From an uncultured Saprospiraceae bacterium (GTDB taxonomy: Bacteria > Bacteroidota > Bacteroidia > Chitinophagales > Saprospiraceae), in NCBI GenBank assembly GCA_937864255.1, contig CALMIT010000261.1:1-9258 (forward strand): 9,258 nucleotides of DNA, read 5' to 3'. Made by a program: the position numbers and the translations under genes. The notes below the pieces were generated by a model that saw nothing but the letters and a program-made list of their open reading frames with translations, was not told the DNA's origin and did not search any database. Shown in pieces: positions 1 to 5,536 of this stretch. Numbering within the stretch: the first letter of the stretch is position 1; the number at the start of each line of letters is the position of its first letter.

Positions 1-2
1 CG

Positions 3-125
3 GGCGTCGGCGGATTGCTGTTCGGTCTTGTTTATCTGCGCAAACGTTCCGCTTTGGAAGCCATGATCAGCCACGCTTTTTTTGATATTATTTCCGTGGC
101 GGTGGGTTATATGATTGCGCAATAA
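3..125 (+). CDS. CPBP-family intramembrane metalloprotease, C-terminal fragment
   Basis: This is the last 40 codons of a gene that begins before the window, ending in TAA. The visible peptide runs from a Gly-rich hydrophobic helix (GVGGLLFGLVYLRKRSALEA) into a second helix containing HAFFD. The pattern of a small-residue-rich helix, a short Tyr/Arg-containing turn, then a His followed three residues later by Asp or Asn matches the final motif of the CPBP (Abi, CAAX protease and bacteriocin-processing) family. In that family this His helps bind the catalytic metal within the membrane. The catalytic Glu-Glu motif and the first His motif would lie upstream and cannot be checked. The substrate cannot be inferred. 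The gene converges on the DinB-like gene with only six bases between the stop codons. The family call rests on a short fragment, so it is probable rather than certain. Confidence 0.68.
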   Translation, partial: GVGGLLFGLVYLRKRSALEAMISHAFFDIISVAVGYMIAQ

Positions 126-131
126 TTGCTT

Positions 132-638
132 TCACACATTTTCCTTCCCTCGCTCCGCCACCTGCTCCGAAGTGAGTCCGAAAATGGGCGGCACGTCAAT
201 ATCGAGGATGCCGAGGTAGGTGTAAATCTGACCGCGGTGGTGGATTTCGTGTTCCACCATGGCGCGCAGCCACTTCCACACGGTGATGTCAATGCCCGCC
301 GGCGTTTTGCATTTTTTCATCAAATCCTCCGCCGTCAGCGACCTGAAAATCTGCATTGAATCCTCGTGCATTTTTTTGTAAAAATCAATCGTGGCTCCGT
401 AGCCTTCCGCCAGGTTGGTGCCGCAGCCGGTGTATTTGGCCGGGCGCATTTGTACGGTTTCGGCGTACATCCAGCGTTCGATAGCGCCGAGGTGACGGAT
501 CAGTTCGCCGAAAGTGAATTTTCCGGGGCGATAAGTCCATTCTATTTTGTCGGGCGGTATCAGCGGAAACAGGCGCATCGTTCTGCTTTTAATGCCGCTG
601 TAGTAGTCGAGAAAAGTGTTGACGTCGGTGATTTGCAT
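132..638 (-). CDS. DinB-like putative metal-binding protein
   Basis: This 168-residue protein matches the DinB/YfiT four-helix-bundle superfamily in length and layout. The His triad typical of that superfamily is visible: H49 in the helix GELIRHLGAIERWMY, and H130 and H134 in the helix ending VEHEIHHRGQIYTYL. The HxxxHRGQ pattern is a hallmark of DinB-type proteins. The three histidines normally bind one divalent metal ion. Some relatives are thiol-S-transferases using bacillithiol or mycothiol, but many, including most Bacteroidota members, have no known reaction. There is no signal peptide, so it is probably cytoplasmic. The ATG at 638 gives the usual N-terminus, with a first helix before the Pro-rich turn. 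It is likely a single-gene unit: a terminator separates it from the lipoprotein gene upstream, and it converges on the protease gene downstream. I saw no good promoter match in its short upstream region. Confidence 0.85.
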   Translation of the reverse strand: MQITDVNTFLDYYSGIKSRTMRLFPLIPPDKIEWTYRPGKFTFGELIRHLGAIERWMYAETVQMRPAKYTGCGTNLAEGYGATIDFYKKMHEDSMQIFRSLTAEDLMKKCKTPAGIDITVWKWLRAMVEHEIHHRGQIYTYLGILDIDVPPIFGLTSEQVAERGKENV

Positions 639-646
639 GCTACAAT

Positions 647-699
647 ATTGATAAAATAAAATGCGCCACCGACTAAAAGTACTTCATAATCGGTGGCGC
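647..699 (-). terminator. Intrinsic terminator downstream of the small lipoprotein gene
   Basis: The arms GCGCCACCGA (663-672) and TCGGTGGCGC (690-699) are perfectly complementary over 10 bp and separated by a 17-nt loop. Read on the minus strand, the stem is followed directly by a T-rich run (ATTTTATTTTATC, 662 down to 650). This is the form expected for a Rho-independent terminator of the lipoprotein gene ending at 721. It should also insulate the DinB-like gene starting at 638. Confidence 0.82.
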
Positions 700-720
700 T
701 TAATTCATTAAAATCAAAGT

Positions 721-1206
721 TTAATTTATTTCAATTTCTTCTACTAGGGTACCTCCGTCATTGTAGATAATAACCAGTCCGTTACTAAATTCATCTCCAA
801 AAAACATACTACTGCTAATCGGTTGTCCATAAGCAGCTTCTACTTCAGTTTTGGTGCTGCCAATACCGATGCCCTTATCCGTTTTACCTTCAAACGGTTC
901 TGTGACGCGGAGGTAAGCGACTTTTAAAGTAGGGCTAAATTCTTCCGAATCAGAAGGCTCACAATAAACATAAACGCCTTTGCTAAAATAGATAAGAAAG
1001 TGTACGTACTGGTTTCCGGAAGCAAAATAGGAATCGGCCACATTGCCGTACAAATCAATCGCTTGTTGAGCCGAGCCACCGATTTCAATACCTGTGATGC
1101 CTTCACCCGGAATAATCTGAACTGTGGGCGTAGTGCCTTCATCCTTTTTACAGTTTGAGAATAAAACACCTACAAGAAAAAAAAGAAGGATTGTTTTGAA
1201 TTTCAT
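721..1206 (-). CDS. Small lipoprotein with duplicated GS-YG motif, probably surface exposed
   Basis: The start was set at the ATG at 1206. A longer reading from 1251 would put 15 polar residues before a clear type II signal peptide. From 1206 the protein is 161 residues: MKFK, a hydrophobic stretch, and a lipobox ending in C19 (LFSNC). The residues after the cysteine, KKDEG, resemble the Bacteroidota lipoprotein export signal (Lys plus acidic residues) that sends lipoproteins to the cell surface. The mature part holds two similar units. Residues 39-55 (GIEIGGSAQQAIDLYGN) and 112-129 (GIGIGSTKTEVEAAYGQP) share GI-x-I-G-(G)S, six residues, then YG. Each is followed by predicted beta-strands with an IY-x-x-G element. 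The second copy resembles the GxGSTxxEVxxxYGxP turn-helix found in many envelope proteins, so a structural or binding role is likelier than catalysis. The gene is AT-rich (hand-counted lines give about 35-37% GC, versus over 60% in parts of the helicase). I do not recognise a specific family. Confidence 0.8.
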   Translation of the reverse strand: MKFKTILLFFLVGVLFSNCKKDEGTTPTVQIIPGEGITGIEIGGSAQQAIDLYGNVADSYFASGNQYVHFLIYFSKGVYVYCEPSDSEEFSPTLKVAYLRVTEPFEGKTDKGIGIGSTKTEVEAAYGQPISSSMFFGDEFSNGLVIIYNDGGTLVEEIEIN

Positions 1207-1248
1207 AAAATTTAAATTTTGATTTAGTAAATAATATTGATTAGCCGC

Positions 1249-1256
1249 CAAAGATA
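1249..1256 (-). promoter_or_regulatory. Candidate Bacteroidota -7 promoter element for the small lipoprotein gene
   Basis: On the minus strand these eight bases read TATCTTTG, an exact match to the Bacteroidota housekeeping -7 consensus TAnnTTTG. It would give a transcript starting about 35 nt before the ATG at 1206, through an AT-rich leader typical of the phylum. No TTG -33 element sits at the expected distance, so the call rests on the -7 element and its position. Confidence 0.45.
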
Positions 1257-1362
1257 GAAACGGCTTTTATTTAAGCGGCATTTTCTCGATAGCTATTACA
1301 AATTACACTAAATTCGTCTTTTACTAACTTGTACGGCATTCATAACCTAAAATCTGAAGATT

Positions 1363-1719
1363 ATGAGAAAATGGTTGATCACCTCTGTTTTTTTGTCTTT
1401 CACCCTGCTTCAATTTTGCACTACGACCAAAAAAGTGACCCAGCAGCAGGCACCCGCCACCATCACCACTTCTTATCAAAAAGACATTTCGCCCATCATG
1501 CAAATGCACTGCACACCCTGCCACTATCCCGAACAGGGAAAGAAAAAAATGCTGGACACCTACGCCGCTACACGCGATAATTTTGACGATATCATCACCC
1601 GCGTCCAATTACCGGCCGACGATATCAAGTTCATGCCTTTTAAAAGTAAAAAACCGCCGCTCGGCGATAGCCTGATCAATGTGCTCAAACAATGGCGCAG
1701 GGAAGGAATGCCGGAGTAA
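1363..1719 (+). CDS. Small mono-haem c-type cytochrome lipoprotein
   Basis: This 118-residue protein begins with a lipoprotein-type signal (MRKW, hydrophobic core, C19 in LLQFC). Phe just before the cysteine is not ideal, so simple signal-peptidase I cleavage is also possible. A low-complexity Thr/Gln/Lys/Ala linker follows to about residue 36. The core begins SYQKDISPIMQMHCTPCH. CTPCH (50-54) is a covalent haem c-binding motif, and the preceding (D)I-x-PI-x(4)-C pattern is typical of small cytochrome-like domains in secreted Bacteroidota and Planctomycetota proteins. M91 in KFMPF is a good candidate for the second axial iron ligand, and the protein ends with an amphipathic helix (SLINVLKQWRREG). 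It should carry electrons in the periplasm or on the outer membrane; its partner is not in the window. It is divergent from the small lipoprotein gene and converges on the helicase gene. The ATG at 1363 gives a complete signal peptide. Confidence 0.85.
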   Translation: MRKWLITSVFLSFTLLQFCTTTKKVTQQQAPATITTSYQKDISPIMQMHCTPCHYPEQGKKKMLDTYAATRDNFDDIITRVQLPADDIKFMPFKSKKPPLGDSLINVLKQWRREGMPE

Positions 1720-1731
1720 AATAAAATCCAC

Positions 1732-1766
1732 AACACCTTCCAGGTTTTGAAAACCTGGAAGGTGTT
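1732..1766. repeat. Perfect 35-nt palindrome in the convergent gap, probable bidirectional terminator
   Basis: The arms AACACCTTCCAGGTTTT (1732-1748) and AAAACCTGGAAGGTGTT (1750-1766) are exact reverse complements with one central G. In RNA this would form a stem of about 15 bp with a small A/T-rich loop on either strand. It starts 12 nt after the cytochrome stop and ends 2 nt before the helicase stop, so it can terminate transcription from both sides. The near-perfect symmetry and the ACCTTCCAGGTTTT word resemble short palindromes I recall as recurrent in Bacteroidota intergenic regions. That recollection is uncertain, and copy number cannot be seen from this window. Confidence 0.75.
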
Positions 1767-1768
1767 AC

Positions 1769-4700
1769 TTAAATATTTTCAACCTCCACCATCGCCCCCG
1801 ACAGCACAAAATTGATAAAGCACCTTACTTTTTTTCCGGGGAAAAGCGCCTGGATGCTGCCACGCGCGAAATAAGCCCAGACAGCCAAATCCGCCGCTTT
1901 TTTCAAAATTGATTTTTCATCCCTTCCCGCGTGACCCGAATTTTGAATGATAAAAATCTCATCGCCGCGCAATGCCAGAAAATCCAACACCGTCTCAAAA
2001 ATCCGGCCTTCGTAGTTGTTTTTGAGCGGGTATTTTCTAAAAAATTGTGGCCCGGAAAAGTCTGGCAGATCCAATTCTTTTTTCAAATTTTCAAAAAAAG
2101 CCGCGCCAAAACGCACCAGCTTTTCAGCTTCCAAAAACTCCGAAACTCCGTATCTTTTCAAAAGTCCCTCCGCCATTTTGATGCGATCTTCCTCGCTGTC
2201 CGCCGGCGCATCTGCTATCAAAAACGCTTTTATCGACTTACCCGTCGCATATAAATCCGTCGCTTCGCCAAACGTCTGCCATGCTCCGTACCGAGCCAGT
2301 TGTCCGATTTTTGGCGGCGGCATCTTCTCAGGAATTTCTTTATCAGCGTTAATTTTCAGCGGCGGATAAGCCTGTTTTCCGCTATAAGGCTCGATGAATT
2401 TTACGGGCGCTTCCTGCCGCGGCGTAAGCTGAAAATCAGCGGCAAAAATTTGAATTTTTATGGAAACGGGCACTTCCCGCCCGCCCCACTCCCAGGGACT
2501 CGCCGAAATGTACGGATCGAGCGCCGTATGTTCGTCTTCGCCGTTCCACACGCGGTTGAGCCACTTGGTCGCCTTGCCCAGGCGCGACGGAAAAACCAGG
2601 TAATCGCGCGCGCGGGTCATGCCGACGTAAAGCAGCCTTTTTTCTTCGTTGCGCGCCTGCAAATTTGCCTCGGAATGCGCCACGCTTTCTGTGATGCGTT
2701 CATACAGCGGCGTACCTTTTATTTGGTCGCCGTACGGATTTATCCAAAATCGCAACCACCTGTTTCCCAACAAATTATCTAATTCTATTACCGATTTTTC
2801 CTGCACCAGGCTGATACCCCACACATCGCTGCGCAGGTCGTTTTCCAGGTCAAAACAAATCGTCACGGGATACTCCAAACCCTTGCTTTTGTGGTAAGTC
2901 AGCACGTTGACAGCCCCGGCATTTTCGCCGCTGCCCTGTAAGTCTTTCCCCTGCTCTTCGAGGTCGTTGAGCCAAAGCAAAAAGCCGCCGAGCGAGGCGG
3001 CTGCGTGCAGCCGGTTGCAGGCTTCTTCATAATCAAGCGAAAGAGCGCAAAGCACGTCCCCATTGGCGAGGCGATGCTCTACCCTGCCCCAGCGAACGAT
3101 TTTTCGCCGCAAGTCCAAATCGTCGAGCAGCAGCGTCAGCAATTCCGCGCTGGAAAGTTCCAAAATTTCGGCTCGCAGTTCATCGAGTTGGGCGATGATC
3201 GGCGCATCGGTCGCCCAGACGCGGTGGTTTTGCTGCGCCGCTTCCTCGTCCAAAAAATCGAGCCGGTGATCAATGATTTGCTCGGTACTCCAGCCCGCAC
3301 CCAGCTTCAAAATTTCGGCGATGGAAAGGCTGTCGTGTTTGTGCAATAAGAATTTCAAACAGGCCAAAATCAAACGCGCCTCGGCAGTTTTGAGCAAACC
3401 CGCCCGGGAAATGGCGGCGTTCAAACCGGCGCGGTTCAGCGCTTCTGCCAAACTTTTGCAGCGGTCGTTGGAGCGACAAAGTATGGCTACGTCGCCGGGC
3501 TTTGCGCAGCGGTGATTTTTTTCGCCTTTCGGCAAAATGTAGATTCCGCGCTCCAATTCGAGGCGGAGCATTTCGGCTACGCTGTTTTCAAACCAAGCGA
3601 TATTGGTAGATTTTTTTGCCTCCGGGTCCGGCTCGAAGTGCCAGTGTACCAGTGCCTCAGTCATTTCCGCCGCGTCTTTTGCTTTTTCTCTTTTTGGAAA
3701 TAACTGCACCTGGTCGGGCGGCATATTTTGAAATGCTTTTGTAAAAACGGCGTTGGCGGCATAAACCAAATCCTCGCGCGAGCGCCAACTGTGTTCCAAA
3801 ATATTTTCCTTTTGTATGCCGCCTGCAAAACCAATTATCGCTTCCATCAGCGCCGGATCGGCGCCGCGAAAACCATAAATACTTTGCTTCGGATCGCCCA
3901 CCCAGACGGAAAATTTTGCCAGCCGCGACAGTTTTAAAAATATTTCCAACTGGATCGGACTCGTATCCTGAAATTCGTCCACCATCAGCAAATCCAGCTC
4001 TTCGCGCAAAGCGGCAGCCACCTGGGGCTGATCCAAAAGCCGGTTGACCAGCACTTCCATGTCCGTAAAATCTATCAGCCCGCGTTGTTTTTTATATCGG
4101 TCATATTCCTCGATAGCGGCGATGGCAAAGTCAAAAATGTGATCAATAAAATCTTTTATATCCTGCCGGAAAGCCGGACAGGCTTCATGCTGCGCGACAA
4201 AATCGAGTAGCGGATCGAGCAAATCCCGGCTCTTTACGCCCGTTTTTATTTTTGAAATTTTGGCAAAATTGAACCAGAATAACTCGCCGCGCGTGTTCAA
4301 TTCGTTGAGCAAAGCGCGCAGGTCTTCGATAGCTGATTGCGTAATTTTGGTTTCGTCCGTACTGCTTTCCAGCCGCTCAATCGCGGCTTCCAGTTCGATT
4401 TTTAGTTGACTGAAAAGTTCGGTTTTGCTCAGCCCCGCTCCTTCCGGCAGAAATTGCAAAAAAGACTCAAAAGAAGCCGCGCTGCTTTTTTTCAATACTT
4501 CTTTTGAAAAATTATTCGTGCGCGCCACTTCGGTGATTTGCTTCACGTCTCTGCGCCAGTCGTAGTCGCGATTTTTATTCAGTCCGAGGCGGTTGACGAG
4601 GTTTTCCATCGCCTCCACTTTTTCAATCGCCAAAACCATCGCCAGCGACTGGTTGAACATCACCTGCTGGTCTTCTTCCACCATTATGTCCACCTGCGGC

Positions 4701-5002
4701 GACACGCCGGCTTCGTAAGCAAAGCGCTTCAACAGGCTCACGCCCAGACTGTGTACCGTGCCGATCAGCGCGTTGGTCAGGTCGTTGGCTTCGCGGCGAT
4801 AACCTTCCTGAAGCAGCCGCACGCGCACTCGTTCCTGCAATTCGGCGGCAGCTTTGTTGGTAAAAGTGGTGGCGATTATGTCCGAGGCTTTCACCTGCGG
4901 ACGCCCGTTAGCGCCCGGCTTGGTCAGCATTTCGACCATTTCGGAAGTAAGCCGGTAGGTTTTTCCGCTGCCCGCGCCGGCAGAGATGATTTTCAGATTC
5001 AT
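1769..5002 (-). CDS. AddA/RecB-like UvrD-family helicase with degenerate C-terminal nuclease domain
   Basis: This 1077-residue superfamily 1A helicase has all expected motifs in order: Walker A AGAGSGKT (8-15), motif Ia TFTNKAAAEL (46-55), GTVHSLG (81-87), Walker B DEFQD (342-346), motif III GDPKQSIYGFRGAD (369-382), motif IV SWRSRE (405-410), motif V TYHKSKGLEYP (702-712) and motif VI RLLYVGMTRARD (789-800). Length and layout fit the helicase-nuclease AddA/RecB group, which unwinds and resects double-strand breaks for RecA-dependent repair, rather than the shorter UvrD, Rep or PcrA. The last ~200 residues correspond to the RecB-type PD-(D/E)XK nuclease domain. D1007 may match the first acidic residue, but where relatives have IIDxK this protein has IIQNSG (1018-1023), so the catalytic Asp and Lys appear lost. 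No AddB-like partner lies next to it. It is the last gene of a three-gene minus-strand run, 54 nt after the 141-residue gene. The ATG at 5002 puts Walker A at the usual position. Confidence 0.9.
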   Translation of the reverse strand: MNLKIISAGAGSGKTYRLTSEMVEMLTKPGANGRPQVKASDIIATTFTNKAAAELQERVRVRLLQEGYRREANDLTNALIGTVHSLGVSLLKRFAYEAGVSPQVDIMVEEDQQVMFNQSLAMVLAIEKVEAMENLVNRLGLNKNRDYDWRRDVKQITEVARTNNFSKEVLKKSSAASFESFLQFLPEGAGLSKTELFSQLKIELEAAIERLESSTDETKITQSAIEDLRALLNELNTRGELFWFNFAKISKIKTGVKSRDLLDPLLDFVAQHEACPAFRQDIKDFIDHIFDFAIAAIEEYDRYKKQRGLIDFTDMEVLVNRLLDQPQVAAALREELDLLMVDEFQDTSPIQLEIFLKLSRLAKFSVWVGDPKQSIYGFRGADPALMEAIIGFAGGIQKENILEHSWRSREDLVYAANAVFTKAFQNMPPDQVQLFPKREKAKDAAEMTEALVHWHFEPDPEAKKSTNIAWFENSVAEMLRLELERGIYILPKGEKNHRCAKPGDVAILCRSNDRCKSLAEALNRAGLNAAISRAGLLKTAEARLILACLKFLLHKHDSLSIAEILKLGAGWSTEQIIDHRLDFLDEEAAQQNHRVWATDAPIIAQLDELRAEILELSSAELLTLLLDDLDLRRKIVRWGRVEHRLANGDVLCALSLDYEEACNRLHAAASLGGFLLWLNDLEEQGKDLQGSGENAGAVNVLTYHKSKGLEYPVTICFDLENDLRSDVWGISLVQEKSVIELDNLLGNRWLRFWINPYGDQIKGTPLYERITESVAHSEANLQARNEEKRLLYVGMTRARDYLVFPSRLGKATKWLNRVWNGEDEHTALDPYISASPWEWGGREVPVSIKIQIFAADFQLTPRQEAPVKFIEPYSGKQAYPPLKINADKEIPEKMPPPKIGQLARYGAWQTFGEATDLYATGKSIKAFLIADAPADSEEDRIKMAEGLLKRYGVSEFLEAEKLVRFGAAFFENLKKELDLPDFSGPQFFRKYPLKNNYEGRIFETVLDFLALRGDEIFIIQNSGHAGRDEKSILKKAADLAVWAYFARGSIQALFPGKKVRCFINFVLSGAMVEVENI

Positions 5003-5042
5003 GGCAGCGAATATCGTTTTTGAAACGGAATTTTTAAAAATG

Positions 5043-5058
5043 AAACTGCCGGCAGTTT
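5043..5058 (-). repeat. 16-nt palindrome overlapping the stop codon of the 141-residue gene
   Basis: AAACTGCCGGCAGTTT is a perfect palindrome. Its right end covers two bases of the TAA stop at 5057-5059. On the minus strand it could fold as a 6-bp stem with a CCGG loop, followed closely by a T-run (CATTTTTAAA). That could be a weak terminator or attenuator between this gene and the helicase gene, but the stem is short and the function is inferred. Confidence 0.3.
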
Positions 5059-5482
5059 ATTCGATGAGCGGCACGCCGAGGAATACTTTGATTTCCGGCG
5101 AAAAACGAACTTTGATTTCAATGATCAAATCTTCCTGCGGCGTGGATTTCGTTTTTTCGTACAAATTTTTGGTAGTGCGCACCGCCTGAAAAACCGAGAC
5201 GATGGAAGCGCTGGATTTATTTTCATCTAAAATTTCGCGGATTCTTTCAATTGGAAAGTCGGCGCTTTTGCCTATCAACTCGACTTCGAGCGAAGGATTG
5301 ATGGAATAGCTCATCGCAAAACTGGTAATTTTTAAACCGTATTTTTCAATAGTCGGCAGCACTTCCAGCCAGCGGTTGATGACCTTGTTGGTCTGGTGTT
5401 TGAAAAAATTGATGGAATTCAAAAGTCCCTCGACAAAACCGACGGGTTGATATTTTTCGTTGGAAGGCAGGTTTTCTGACAT
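5057..5482 (-). CDS. Hypothetical protein, 141 residues, family not recognised
   Basis: I do not recognise this protein. It starts at the ATG at 5482 and ends with TAA. There is no signal peptide, lipobox or membrane helix, so it is probably cytoplasmic. From the residue pattern, a polar N-terminus (1-12) leads to long amphipathic helices (about 14-48, including VINRWLEVLPTIEKYG). A beta-strand pair follows (about 50-72, KITSFAMSYSINPSLEVELIG), then a charged helix (76-110, FPIERIREILDENK and on), and a final strand pair (118-139, DLIIEIKVRFSPEIKVFLGV). The alternating-hydrophobic strands suggest a small alpha/beta fold. No Cys or His clusters, nucleotide-binding loop or other catalytic signature is visible. 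It lies 54 nt after the glycoside hydrolase gene and 54 nt before the helicase gene on the same strand, so co-transcription with either is possible. Codon pattern and uninterrupted length support a real gene. Confidence 0.75.
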   Translation of the reverse strand: MSENLPSNEKYQPVGFVEGLLNSINFFKHQTNKVINRWLEVLPTIEKYGLKITSFAMSYSINPSLEVELIGKSADFPIERIREILDENKSSASIVSVFQAVRTTKNLYEKTKSTPQEDLIIEIKVRFSPEIKVFLGVPLIE

Positions 5483-5536
5483 AGTTGTTTGCTTTTTGAA
5501 TTTCCAAAGTTCGGAAATGATTCCGACTCGGCCGGT

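Noticed and set aside
1207..1251. Longer start for the small lipoprotein at 1251
   Set aside because: It would place a polar 15-residue extension before the signal peptide, and the candidate promoter element at 1249-1256 would then overlap the start codon.
1309..1316. TAAATTCG as a promoter element for the cytochrome gene
   Set aside because: It has one mismatch to TAnnTTTG and no -33 element. In such AT-rich DNA that is too weak to list.
2300..2782. A 160-codon plus-strand open frame, with another of 161 codons at 4538-5023
   Set aside because: Both lie opposite the helicase coding sequence, and their composition (rich in Arg, His, Phe, Gln) is typical of the reverse of a real gene.
5507..5530. 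Small hairpin CGGAA-(4 nt)-TTCCG between the glycoside hydrolase and the 141-residue gene
   Set aside because: The stem is only 5 bp and no T-run follows on the minus strand, so it is not a credible terminator.
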